NCBI GenBank assembly: GCA_046565505.1
Contig: JBKHYJ010000073.1
Coordinates: 8,082 to 72,081, forward strand
Length of the DNA stretch: 64,000 bases
From: JBKHYJ01 sp046565505
GTDB taxonomy: Bacteria > Acidobacteriota > Blastocatellia > UBA7656
Direction of reading: 5' to 3'
The position numbers and the translations under genes were made by a program. This document shows, in pieces, positions 8,352-21,134 of the stretch. The stretch's first letter is position 1. Every line of letters begins with the position of its first letter. The notes below the pieces were generated by a model. The model was not told where the DNA came from. It made no database searches and saw only the letters and a program-made list of their open reading frames with translations.

Positions 8352-8966
8352 TCACCAGTCCCTGTACTTTCCTACGCCGTTCAGCGGCACCCCGTCGCTT
8401 TTAGAGTAGACATCGAAGACGTCCTCGCCGTCGGTTGATGTCGAAGTGGGGTCGTCCTTGTAAGACCTCACGCCCCAGTCGTCCCTGCCCGTCATCGGGT
8501 CGATAGGGAGGCGGCGGAGGAATTTCTTCTTGGGTCCGCTCGTCCCCGCTACGTTGGAGGGCATGAATCCTTCAACGAGAACTTTCAGGTTTTTGGGATA
8601 GCCGGTCGGCGTCTTTAACGCGATCGGTATCGCGCTGGGGTTCAGGTCGGCGAACTCCTTGTAGCGATCTATGGCCTGGCGTATCTCGCGCAGCGCGAGC
8701 CTGAGGTCTTCTTCGCGCTGGCGTTTGACGGACGTGCGAATCATCGGCACGGCCGCCGCCGTCAGCACAGACAGTATGGTGATGACTATGATTATCTCTA
8801 GAAGGGTAAAGCCGGACTGCCGATTTCGGGCTCTAGGTTTCCGATTTTGCGTCGCAGGCGCGCCGGGCTTATCGCTCGCTTCGCCCCCGGCCTTGCCTGT
8901 CCAAAATCGCGCGCCGCCAAGCGCGTCAATGCCATGAAAACACGGGATCCAAAATTTAGAGCGCAT
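8352..8966 (-). CDS. Second type II secretion pseudopilin with unusually long leader
   Basis: Contains SG|FTLLEIIIVITILSVL, the prepilin cleavage and helix signature, then a GspG-like body (AIDRYKEFADLNPSAIPIAL, RLPIDPMTGRDDWGVRSY, DVYSKSDGVPLNG). The only in-frame starts are ATG 8966 (used here) and GTG 8981, leaving a leader of about 52 residues, far longer than the usual 6-30. The leader DNA contains pieces resembling the AT-rich spacer repeat seen elsewhere (CAAAATCGG, CCCGAAATC), so the leader may have grown by repeat insertion. It is paralogous to the pseudopilin downstream. Confidence 0.86.
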   Translation of the reverse strand: MRSKFWIPCFHGIDALGGARFWTGKAGGEASDKPGAPATQNRKPRARNRQSGFTLLEIIIVITILSVLTAAAVPMIRTSVKRQREEDLRLALREIRQAIDRYKEFADLNPSAIPIALKTPTGYPKNLKVLVEGFMPSNVAGTSGPKKKFLRRLPIDPMTGRDDWGVRSYKDDPTSTSTDGEDVFDVYSKSDGVPLNGVGKYRDW

Positions 8967-9029
8967 ACTTCTTAAACCCACATGCGGCGCGCGGAGGAGG
9001 CCGGCCGCGTCCCCGATTCCGCGACCAAG

Positions 9030-11702
<2,673 letters not shown>

Positions 11703-12003
11703 AACGTAAACCTCGGTCGTTAATTTTCTCGGAAAAGCGCACCCTCGGAATCGTAGCTGTTTATCGTCTGTTGCTGCTCGAATCTGATGCGGGCTTGCCG
11801 CCAATTCGAGAATGCTTTCTAAGAGTGTCTGCTTGTTTAAACTACTCTACCACGCTTCGGTTTCAAAATAAACATAAAGCTTCGCGGCTTGGTCGTCTGC
11901 CCTCCGGCCCGGCGGGCGAATTACGGGCCTTTTTCGGCCATTTTTAACGGCCATGCGCGCAGGCGGCCGAGAAATCGGCGGCCCGCCGCGGGCGACCCGG
12001 GGC
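11703..12003. other. Spacer between pilB and secretin genes
   Basis: No gene seen. The part near 11820-11880 is AT-rich and could hold a minus-strand promoter for the secretin, but no convincing -35/-10 pair was found. Near 11920-11995 are short GGCC-rich inverted repeats (GGGCCTTTTTCGGCC) that may be a weak terminator after pilB. Confidence 0.4.
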
Positions 12004-13686
<1,683 letters not shown>

Positions 13687-13710
13687 CACTACTCCAGCGT
13701 TTTAATTTGG

Positions 13711-13796
13711 GCTTCAGATTTCGGACCGGGAGGGTGACTCCGCGGGCTCGGAGAATCGGACCCGCGTCTGTAATTCAAAGTCCAAAATCTGAAATC
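13711..13796. repeat. Inverted AT-rich spacer repeat between pilC and pilB
   Basis: CTTCAGATTTCGGAC at 13712 and GTCCAAAATCTGAAAT near 13780 are inverted copies of the same motif that flanks the grpE-dnaK and dnaK-dnaJ spacers. Transcribed, the two arms could pair into an RNA stem within the operon. Confidence 0.6.
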
Positions 13797-13799
13797 GAA

Positions 13800-15038
13800 T
13801 TACCCCCCGCCGCGGCCCCCGCTGAGGTTGCCGATCATGTTAAAGAGCGGCAGGTACATCGCCAGCAAGATGGTCATCACGAGGCTGCCCATGAAGACGA
13901 GTATCACGGGCTCGATGAACGTCGTTATCGTGTTCAGGCGCACGTCTATTTCGGAGTCGTAGAAGTTAGCCACCTCGTCGAGCATCTCGCGAAGCGCGCC
14001 CGAACGCTCCCCCACGCCGATCATGTCGAGCGCCAGTTCCGATACCCAGCCCGAAGCTTCGAGGCTTTCGGTGAACGAGCGGCCCTCGCGTATGCCTGTC
14101 AGCACGCCCTCGCTCGCGTGGCGCAGCGCGCGGTTGGTGATCGACTCGCTGGCGATCTCCACTGATTCGGGCAGCGTGATGCCGCCGGCCAGCAGCGTCG
14201 CCAGGCTCCGCGTGAATTGCGCTATGGTCAACTGGCGGACGGTCTCGCCCGCGACCGGGGCCTTCATTATCCACTGGTCGATCTTGAGCCGCCCGGTCGG
14301 CGTGCGCCGCCATACGAAAATGAAAATAAGGGCGCCGACGACGGAAGGTATCAGCCATGCCAGATTGCTGCTGACAAACTCTGCCGTGCTGACGACGGCC
14401 ACCGTTATGGTCGGCAACTCCTGCGCGCCCACCCCGCCATAGAGCTTCATGAACTGCGGTATGACGTAAGTCGAAAGCACCATCACTAAAACTATCGACG
14501 CGGCCATCAGCACGGAGGGGTAGGTGAGCGCCTTCCTGATCTTGCGCCGCGCTTCAGTGATGGTCTTCTGATAGCTCACGTAGCGCAGCAATACTTCGTC
14601 GAGCGACCCCGAGCGTTCGCCGGCGAGGATCGAAGCTATGTAGATTCGCGGGAAAGCGTCGCCCTGCGCGGCGAACGCTTGCGACAGCGCGTGGCCCGCG
14701 CGTATCTTCTCCTCGACGTTCTCGAGCAGCAGCCTGAGGTGGTCGTTCTGCACTCGCTTGCGCAGTATCCCGATGGCTTGAAGTATGGGGAGTCCCGCGC
14801 GCAGCAGCGCCGATAGCTGCTGGTTGAAGAGGAGGAAATCCGCGATCTTGATCTTATGCCCGCGCGGCTCGGCCCCGAGCACGCGGCGCACGCTGGCCGG
14901 GCCCGTCGAGGCGATTGAGAAGACGCGAAAGCCCTCGCGCTCGAGCTTCGAGCGAAGGTCGCGTTCGGCGGTGGCTTCTATAGTGCGAGTCAGGACCTCG
15001 CCCGTGGGCGTGCCTATGCGGCAAATGTATTCAGCCAT
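13800..15038 (-). CDS. pilC: Type II secretion / type IV pilus inner-membrane platform protein (GspF/PilC)
   Basis: 412 residues from the ATG at 15038 (MAEYICRIGTPTGEV). It has the two tandem GspF domains: LFNQQLSALLRAGLPILQAI with SILAGERSGSLDEVL, and IAQFTRSLATLLAGGITLPE with MIGVGERSGALREML. Each is followed by membrane helices (SVLMAASIVLVMVLSTYV; LAWLIPSVVGALIFIFVW; VILVFMGSLVMTILLAMYLP). It is the inner-membrane platform turned by PilB. It is the first gene of the minus-strand operon and diverges from lptD. Confidence 0.94.
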   Translation of the reverse strand: MAEYICRIGTPTGEVLTRTIEATAERDLRSKLEREGFRVFSIASTGPASVRRVLGAEPRGHKIKIADFLLFNQQLSALLRAGLPILQAIGILRKRVQNDHLRLLLENVEEKIRAGHALSQAFAAQGDAFPRIYIASILAGERSGSLDEVLLRYVSYQKTITEARRKIRKALTYPSVLMAASIVLVMVLSTYVIPQFMKLYGGVGAQELPTITVAVVSTAEFVSSNLAWLIPSVVGALIFIFVWRRTPTGRLKIDQWIMKAPVAGETVRQLTIAQFTRSLATLLAGGITLPESVEIASESITNRALRHASEGVLTGIREGRSFTESLEASGWVSELALDMIGVGERSGALREMLDEVANFYDSEIDVRLNTITTFIEPVILVFMGSLVMTILLAMYLPLFNMIGNLSGGRGGG

Positions 15039-15280
15039 AGGTATTGAACCTAACTTTGAAATCCGGCCCAGTCGGACCGGGCGAGTGCGTCCTGGGGCAA
15101 TACGCAACCGAATAAAATCATAGCACAATCCGCGCGCGCGTAACCACCGCGACGAGCCGCGCAGTGTTGCCTCAGCTCGGCACACTCTTTACACGCGGGC
15201 GCCTCGTTTCTGTTTCAAAGAATGCTCGGGCGCGGCGGGCGCGGCCGGATGCCTCGCCCCGCGCCCGCCGCAGGCCGGCA

Positions 15281-15310
15281 TTGCCGCCCGTTCAAATCGC
15301 GTGCTAGTAT
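15281..15310 (+). promoter_or_regulatory. Putative sigma70 promoter for lptD, in the 315-bp pilC-lptD divergent spacer
   Basis: TTGCCG, 18 bases, TAGTAT, ending 44 bases before the lptD ATG. The rest of the 15039-15354 spacer is GC-rich; a possible minus-strand -10 (TATGAT, near 15118) for the pilC operon lacks a clear -35. Confidence 0.45.
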
Positions 15311-15354
15311 CGGCTTTACCCCGTGCGACGTGTAATCGGAGACCTTTTCACTTA

Positions 15355-18300
15355 ATGGCTCGTTTTTCAAAGTCATTCTCGACCGCGCTGTGCCTCCTTC
15401 TATTAATCGCCGTAAGCTCAGACTCGATTCTCGCGGGCCAAAGCACGCCCGGCGCCGCTCTCGCCCAAAGCTCTCCGCAAGAAGATAAGAAGGCGAAAAA
15501 AGAGGTCAAGCGGCAGAAGCGAGCCGAGAAGGCGGCCGCGGGGAAAAAAGACGCCGGAAACGAGGCGGGGCCTGAGAAGCCCGCCGGCAAGGCGGGCGGC
15601 GCGGCCGCGGGCGAGGCGGTCGAAGTAGTGGCCGACACTCAATCCAAGAACGGCGACCTGTTCGTCTACGAGGGGTACGTCAACGCCACGCTCGGGGACA
15701 TAAGGCTACAGGCGGACCGCGTTACGCTCAACAACACCACGGGCGACATGTTGGCCGAAGGCAACGTCATCTTCGACCAGGGCGCGGACCAGCGGGTCGC
15801 CGCGCGCCGCGCCGAGATCAACTGGACCACGCGCAAAGGCGTCTTCTGGGACACGACGGGGTTCACTAACCGCACGCAGACGGGCGAGTACGTTTTCTTC
15901 GCGGCCGCCCGCGTTCAGAAGACGGGCGAGGCCACCTACGAACTCTTCGACGCGGAGGTCACCGCATGCGAAGACGCGGTCCCGAAGTGGAGCTTTCATG
16001 CCAGGCGCGCGGAGCTGAAGATGGGCGACCGCATCACGCTTCACAACTCCGTATTCCGGGTCAAGAGCCTGCCGGCGTTCGTGCTGCCTTTCGCCTGGAT
16101 ACCGGCCACGAGGAACGACCGCAAGTCTGGGTTCTTGCTCCCGACCACGGGCACGTCTAATCAGAAGGGCCGAACCCTGAAGCTCGCTTACTACCAGACG
16201 CTCGGCGAATCGGCCGACATAACTTTCCGCGGCGACGTATACACGCAGCGCGGGCTGGGATTCGGCGCGGAGTTTCGGGCGCAGACGGACGAGAAGTCTT
16301 ACATGCGGCTGGGACTCTTCACGGTGAAAGACAGGCTGTTCGGCCCGCCGGGCGAGAGCCAGGGCGGGACCGCGTTCGTCGCCGAAGGGCAGCAATTCTT
16401 GCCGCACGGGTGGGTCGCCGTCGGCAACGTCTCGCTCGTCACGAGCCTGCGATTCCGCCAGGTCTTTTCCGACGACATAAGCCAGGTGATCGACCCCCGG
16501 CGCGAGTCTACCTTCTACGCGAACAACAACACGCGCAGCTTCAGCTTCAATTTTTTAGCGTCGAACGAGACCACGACGCTGTTCCGGCCGGACCGGGGCC
16601 CGCAGTCAGCCCCGGGCAGCGGCACCAATTTCGACATCAAGGTCCGCCAGGCCCCGCAGCTAGATATGACGCTCTACCCCCGGCGCGTGTTCGACAAGCT
16701 GCCGATATACTTCTCATTCGATTCAAGCCTCGGGGCGCTCAAGCGCGAAGAGACGGTCGACAGCGGCGTCGTGTTCGTAACGCCCGCGGCGGTCCAGCGG
16801 CTCGACTTTCAGCCTAAGATAACGGCGCCGCTCGCCACCCTGGCCGGCGTCGCGATAACGCCGAGCCTCACTTTGCGGCAGACGTTCTATACGAGCAGCC
16901 TCAACCCGGGCGCGGAGGCTTTTGACCCCGAACTATTCGCCACGTCGGCGGCGGACCCGCGGCTCGACCCCGCGCGGCCGGAATACAGGCCGAGCGTTAA
17001 GCTATTCGACAGGGCTTCGCTCGACCCCGTGCTGCCGGAGAACGTGTCTCGGACGTACGGCGAGCTCGCGGTGGATATAAGGCCGCCCGCTCTGGAGAAA
17101 TACTTCTCCAGCGGCGACGGCTCCTCAGGGTTCAAGCACCTCATCGAGCCTTACATCACATACCGCCTGATAAGGGGCATAGGCGGGGAGTTCAACAAGA
17201 TCATACGGTTCGACGAGCGCGACGCGGTCGCCAACACTAATGAGTTCGAGTACGCTTTGGTGAATCGATTTTTCACCGCGCGGCGGTCTTCGGACTTGAG
17301 CCGCAGGCGCTCGAAAAGGCGGCGCGGCCTCGACCTGCCTTCCGAGATGGAGCCCGTCCGACCGGGCGGCGACAAGGGCGGTCGAAAGAAGAAGAAGGCC
17401 GGTAAAGACGCCGCGGCGGCCGAGGCCCCGCCCGCCGAAGTGAGGCCCGATGAGGCGGAGCCCCCCGAGCAGAGGCCGCAGACTTCGGGTGAGACAAACG
17501 CGAAAGGCGATAAGGGCGAGACGGGCGGCGGAGTGAAGAAAGAAGCGGAAGGCTCGCAGAAGGCGGAGACCCCCGAGGCGCGGGACAAGAAAGCGAAGTT
17601 AGCGACGGGCGAGCAAGCCGAGATGGATCAGCCGGGCGGCAGGAGGGCGCGGCGCGACCGGCGGGAAGACGCCGATGACGGCGACGATCAGGACGCCTCA
17701 GCCCAGGCAGGCCCGACCGCAACGAATGTGAACGCGCCCGCGCAGCCCTTTGAGTTCTTGACCGTCAAGGTCGCGCAGAAATATTTCTTCGACCGCGACT
17801 TCGGCGGGGCCCTGGTCGAGGGCCGCCGCAACCAGTTTTACCCGATGAATACGCTCTCAGGCTTCACCTACGGCGGGCGGGCGCGCAATTTTTCCCCCGC
17901 CAACCTGGCCGTCCGCTACCGGCCCCTCTCTTCGGTCTACGCGGACCTGCGCATGGACGTAGGCTCTGATGGCGGATTCGTGCGCAACGTGGTCGTCGCG
18001 GGCGGGGTGAGGAAGGACAAGATTTCAGTATCGGCCAGCTATTACCTTTCCAGGCGAATCCGCATCGCGCCTAACACGTTCGAGCCGGGCACGTTCCCAG
18101 GCAACCAGATAGTGACGACCTTGCAGTGGGGAGAAGCGGACAGGGGGCTGTATGGCGGCACGCGCGTGGGCTATGATTTCACAGACAGGTTCATCACCTC
18201 CGAGCAGGTGACGAAAGGGCGGCTGAGAAATTCGCGGAGTTACTTAGGCTATGGGTGGGACTGCTGCGGCGTGCAGTTCAACTACAACACGTTTAAAGCG

Positions 18301-18459
18301 GGGTTGCGCAACGAGAGCGCGTTCTCGTTCACCTTCACGCTCGCCGGCATAGGCAGCTTCGGCACGGACCAGTTCTCTCAACTCGGCGGCGGCCGGGGCG
18401 GGCGGAAGCGCGGCAAGAGGAATCGTCGCAGCGCCGCTGATGACGATGATCTGCCATAA
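15355..18459 (+). CDS. lptD: LPS-assembly outer-membrane protein LptD with charged insertion
   Basis: 1034 residues from the ATG at 15355. A signal peptide (to about 27) and a Lys/Glu/Ala-rich linker precede the OstA/LptA-type periplasmic domain (LFVYEGYVNATLGDIRLQAD, NTTGDMLAEGNVIFD, FFAAARVQKTGEATYELFDA) and the LptD barrel signature (LPAFVLPFAWIPATRNDRKS, GFLLPTTGTSNQKGRTLKLA). Between about residues 645 and 790 lies an Arg/Lys/Glu/Ala-rich low-complexity insertion that interrupts the barrel. The last 220 residues resume beta-strand character. LptD with LptE places LPS in the outer leaflet, confirming a diderm LPS-bearing cell. Confidence 0.88.
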   Translation: MARFSKSFSTALCLLLLIAVSSDSILAGQSTPGAALAQSSPQEDKKAKKEVKRQKRAEKAAAGKKDAGNEAGPEKPAGKAGGAAAGEAVEVVADTQSKNGDLFVYEGYVNATLGDIRLQADRVTLNNTTGDMLAEGNVIFDQGADQRVAARRAEINWTTRKGVFWDTTGFTNRTQTGEYVFFAAARVQKTGEATYELFDAEVTACEDAVPKWSFHARRAELKMGDRITLHNSVFRVKSLPAFVLPFAWIPATRNDRKSGFLLPTTGTSNQKGRTLKLAYYQTLGESADITFRGDVYTQRGLGFGAEFRAQTDEKSYMRLGLFTVKDRLFGPPGESQGGTAFVAEGQQFLPHGWVAVGNVSLVTSLRFRQVFSDDISQVIDPRRESTFYANNNTRSFSFNFLASNETTTLFRPDRGPQSAPGSGTNFDIKVRQAPQLDMTLYPRRVFDKLPIYFSFDSSLGALKREETVDSGVVFVTPAAVQRLDFQPKITAPLATLAGVAITPSLTLRQTFYTSSLNPGAEAFDPELFATSAADPRLDPARPEYRPSVKLFDRASLDPVLPENVSRTYGELAVDIRPPALEKYFSSGDGSSGFKHLIEPYITYRLIRGIGGEFNKIIRFDERDAVANTNEFEYALVNRFFTARRSSDLSRRRSKRRRGLDLPSEMEPVRPGGDKGGRKKKKAGKDAAAAEAPPAEVRPDEAEPPEQRPQTSGETNAKGDKGETGGGVKKEAEGSQKAETPEARDKKAKLATGEQAEMDQPGGRRARRDRREDADDGDDQDASAQAGPTATNVNAPAQPFEFLTVKVAQKYFFDRDFGGALVEGRRNQFYPMNTLSGFTYGGRARNFSPANLAVRYRPLSSVYADLRMDVGSDGGFVRNVVVAGGVRKDKISVSASYYLSRRIRIAPNTFEPGTFPGNQIVTTLQWGEADRGLYGGTRVGYDFTDRFITSEQVTKGRLRNSRSYLGYGWDCCGVQFNYNTFKAGLRNESAFSFTFTLAGIGSFGTDQFSQLGGGRGGRKRGKRNRRSAADDDDLP

Positions 18460-18471
18460 GCCGCCGCCGGC

Positions 18472-18492
18472 GGCTGCCGGCCGCCGGCAGCC
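18472..18492. terminator. GC-rich hairpin after lptD
   Basis: GGCTGCCGG and CCGGCAGCC around a 3-nt loop just after the lptD stop. No T-tract follows, so termination would be weak; it may instead protect the transcript end. Confidence 0.45.
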
Positions 18493-18506
18493 AGTAGCAA
18501 GGCATC

Positions 18507-18929
18507 ATGAAAATAAAACGAACTGAAACAGGGTTCCTCGTCGTGCTCGACGTGGGCGACGAGGTGATGGATTCGCTGAAAAAACTAGCCGCGGCCGAGC
18601 GCATCGGCATGGCCTCATTGACGGCAATCGGGGCCGTGAGGGACGTGGTGCTGGGCTACCTCGACCTCAGCCGGAAGGAGTACCTAAAACGCGAATTCGG
18701 GGCGGATTCGATGGAGCTTATTGCGATGACCGGGAACCTCGGCCTGCTCAACGGCGAGCCCGTGGCCCACTGCCATGCGGTCGTAGGCGACCGCGAAATG
18801 CGCGTGTACGGCGGGCACCTGTTTGAAGCCAGCGCGTCGGTTACGGTGGAGATTTTCTTGCGCGTTTACGAAGGCGAAATCACCAGGCGGCCTGACCCCG
18901 ACTCGGGCGCAAATCTCATCTCGGCGTGA
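18507..18929 (+). CDS. PPC-domain (DUF296) DNA-binding-type protein
   Basis: 140 residues forming a single PPC/DUF296 domain. The conserved core HCHAVVGDREMRVYGGHLFE and SVTVEIFLRVYEGEITR are plain, with His residues suited to metal binding. Bacterial members form trimers; plant homologues fused to AT-hooks bind DNA, whereas the bacterial role is mostly undefined. The start at ATG 18507 is the only good one, 47 bases after lptD, so the two may be co-transcribed. Confidence 0.88.
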   Translation: MKIKRTETGFLVVLDVGDEVMDSLKKLAAAERIGMASLTAIGAVRDVVLGYLDLSRKEYLKREFGADSMELIAMTGNLGLLNGEPVAHCHAVVGDREMRVYGGHLFEASASVTVEIFLRVYEGEITRRPDPDSGANLISA

Positions 18930-19075
18930 AGGCGACTGCCGCCCGCGGGGGCCATTGCGGCGGGCCCGCGAGCCCTCAACTGAAGGCGTCCGGCGGCGGT
19001 TTCTCGCGGAGAGGCTACGCGTCACGAGCCTCAATTTAACCCCTTGCGTCATCGCCCGCTTACAGGGCAATATTA

Positions 19076-19104
19076 TTGACAGGGCGGGCCTTTGGTGGTA
19101 CTTT
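19076..19104 (+). promoter_or_regulatory. Sigma70-type promoter for the hrcA-grpE-dnaK-dnaJ operon
   Basis: A perfect TTGACA, 17 bases, TACTTT ends 41 bases before the hrcA ATG. No complete CIRCE palindrome (TTAGCACTC-N9-GAGTGCTAA) was found around it; only a loose TTAGCCCTG half-like site sits just after the -10. Confidence 0.7.
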
Positions 19105-19145
19105 AGCCCTGCATTCCAATCGGGCGCGCCCCCTGCTAGAAACCT

Positions 19146-20246
19146 ATGAAGACAAAGGGCGGTTACAATTTCGACGACCGCAAGAAGGAGATACTCGCAG
19201 CGATCGTGAGGGTTCACATCGCGACGGGGCAGCCGGTCGGGTCTTTGACTCTCGCGCAGCAGTCGAGCGAGCGGCTGTCGTCGGCCACAATCAGGAATAT
19301 TTGCGCGGAACTCGAAGACGAGGGCTACCTCACGCACCCGCACACGTCCGCCGGCCGTATGCCTACCGACAAAGGCTACAGGTTTTACGTTGATAACGTG
19401 ATAAGCTCGACGAAGCTCTCCCGGTCGGACGCGGCCCGCATAAACGAGCGGCTGCTGGACGAGGAGTCGCTTGCGAACCCGGAACGCTTAATGGAGCGCA
19501 CAAGCCAATTGCTTTCGCAGTTGTCAGACAACGTGGGGATCGTGGTGCCGCCTTCGATCTCGAAAGACATACTGCACCACATAGAATTTGTGAAGCTGCC
19601 CGACGGGCGCATACTCGTAATCACGGTCTCAAGCGCGGCCCGCGTGCAGGACAGAGTCATTCGCGTTGACGCGGAGTTCGCGCAGGACGAACTGAATTCG
19701 ACGGCGCGATACCTGCTGGAGAATTTCCGGGGCTGGACGCTCACGGAGATCCGCGACGAGCTGCTGAGCCGCATGACGGAGGAGAAGGCGCTCTACGACC
19801 AGTTCTTGCGCAACGCCGTCCTGCTGTGCAGCCAGAGCCTCCAGGAAGGCGACCGGCCGGACGTGTTTATAGAAGGCGCGTCGAACATCATCGCGAAGCC
19901 CGATTTCGCCGACACCGAGCGCATGCGCGCGCTCTTTAAGATGTTTGAAGAGAAGAGCAGGATCATTAAAATATTGAATGAGTGTATCGAGAGCGCGAGG
20001 CGCGAGGCCGTGGGCGTTCGCATAGGCAGCGAGAACCGGTTCATCGACCTGCGCGACTGCACCGTCATCGCCTCGCCGTGTTTTTACTCCAAGGGGTTTG
20101 CGGTCGGAAGCATAGGGGTCGTCGGCCCCACCCGGATTGAGTACGACAGGCTTATCAGCATAGTGGACTACATATCCAAGCTATTTGAGCGCGTGCTCGA
20201 CCCCGGCCGCTCCTCGGAGATGAACACCACCGCGCGGACGCATTGA
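19146..20246 (+). CDS. hrcA: Heat-shock repressor HrcA
   Basis: 366 residues, normal length. The N-terminal winged helix (ILAAIVRVHIATGQPVGSLT; LSSATIRNICAELEDEGYL; HPHTSAGRMPTDKGYRFYVD) is the invariant HrcA signature. The middle and C-terminal parts match the GAF-like inserted-dimerisation domain (SIGVVGPTRIEYDRLISIVDY). HrcA with GroE represses chaperone operons through CIRCE; no clear CIRCE is seen here, so the operator may be divergent. First of a compact operon: grpE begins 17 bases after. Confidence 0.95.
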   Translation: MKTKGGYNFDDRKKEILAAIVRVHIATGQPVGSLTLAQQSSERLSSATIRNICAELEDEGYLTHPHTSAGRMPTDKGYRFYVDNVISSTKLSRSDAARINERLLDEESLANPERLMERTSQLLSQLSDNVGIVVPPSISKDILHHIEFVKLPDGRILVITVSSAARVQDRVIRVDAEFAQDELNSTARYLLENFRGWTLTEIRDELLSRMTEEKALYDQFLRNAVLLCSQSLQEGDRPDVFIEGASNIIAKPDFADTERMRALFKMFEEKSRIIKILNECIESARREAVGVRIGSENRFIDLRDCTVIASPCFYSKGFAVGSIGVVGPTRIEYDRLISIVDYISKLFERVLDPGRSSEMNTTARTH

Positions 20247-20263
20247 AGCTTTATACATCATAG

Positions 20264-20935
20264 ATGAGTAACCGAGCACAGGAAGACAGCAAAGATAAAA
20301 TGGGAAAGAAAGAAGAGCCCAAAGAGATACCGATAGAGTTTTTTGATAAAGGTGAAGAGGCAAGCTCGGAAGCCGCGGCGGGCGCCGACTCCGACCCCGC
20401 CGGCCAAGACGCCGCGGCCGCTGAATCGCCCAGGACGGAGGGCTCGCAGCGCTCATCCGGGCCTGACCTCCAGGCGCAAGTGGATGCGCTCGCGCAGGAG
20501 AAGGCCGCGCTTTACGACCAGTTGCTACGCCGCCAGGCCGAGTTTGAAAACTACCGCCGCCGCGTCGAGCGCGACAGAGTCGAGTTTCATTCGCGGGCGC
20601 GGGGCGAAGTTTTGCTGGAGCTGCTGCCCGTCGTCGACAACTTCGAGCGCGCGCTGTCGAGCTTCCAGAAGAGAGAGGCCGACGCCGCCGGCCTGCGCCA
20701 CGGCCTGGAGTTGATTCACAAGCAGCTCAAAGACGCGTTGACGAAATTCGGCCTGGAGCCGGTCGAATCCGTCGGGCAAGTTTTTGACCCTCACTTGCAC
20801 GAGGCGGTGACGATCGAGCCGACCGACGAGCACGAAGAGAACACGATCATAGAGGAGTTCCAGCGGGGGTATAAGCTGGGCGAGAAGCTGCTGCGCCCCG
20901 CGAAAGTGAAAGTCGCCTCCAGCCCCAACCGCTAA
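20264..20935 (+). CDS. grpE: Nucleotide exchange factor GrpE
   Basis: 223 residues. A disordered acidic/Ala-rich N-terminus (1-70) is followed by the long coiled coil (LQAQVDALAQEKAALYDQLL; RRQAEFENYRRRVERDR), the helix bundle (LLELLPVVDNFERAL) and the beta-wing with the family signature (FDPHLHEAVTIEPTDEHEEN, then EEFQRGYKLGEKLLRPAKV). It releases ADP from DnaK. It sits between hrcA and dnaK, as in many phyla. Confidence 0.96.
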   Translation: MSNRAQEDSKDKMGKKEEPKEIPIEFFDKGEEASSEAAAGADSDPAGQDAAAAESPRTEGSQRSSGPDLQAQVDALAQEKAALYDQLLRRQAEFENYRRRVERDRVEFHSRARGEVLLELLPVVDNFERALSSFQKREADAAGLRHGLELIHKQLKDALTKFGLEPVESVGQVFDPHLHEAVTIEPTDEHEENTIIEEFQRGYKLGEKLLRPAKVKVASSPNR

Positions 20936-21059
20936 TTTCAGATTTTGGATTTTGGATTCGGGAGCGTTCGCAGACCTTAGCGCTTTACGTTCATTCAAGG
21001 CGGCCCGATCCGGCCGCGCCTGCGTCATACGGTCGGCCCCTTAATCCAAAATCTGAAAT
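20935..21059. repeat. Inverted AT-rich repeat in the grpE-dnaK spacer
   Basis: ATTTCAGATTTTGGATT at 20935-20951 and its exact 17-bp complement at 21043-21059 bracket a GC-rich centre. In the operon mRNA this can fold into a long stem upstream of dnaK. The same motif, less perfect, occurs in the dnaK-dnaJ spacer (about 23041-23110) and the pilC-pilB spacer. Confidence 0.8.
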
Positions 21060-21134
21060 CAGAATCCCGCCCCTTCTCATTCACCAGACCCCCAGGCACA
21101 TTCTCGGTTTTCGACTCAACAGGAGGCGAGTCTC

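Noticed and set aside
19081..19145. Possible CIRCE element before hrcA
   Set aside because: Only a loose TTAGCCCTG half-site; no matching second half at the required 9-bp spacing.
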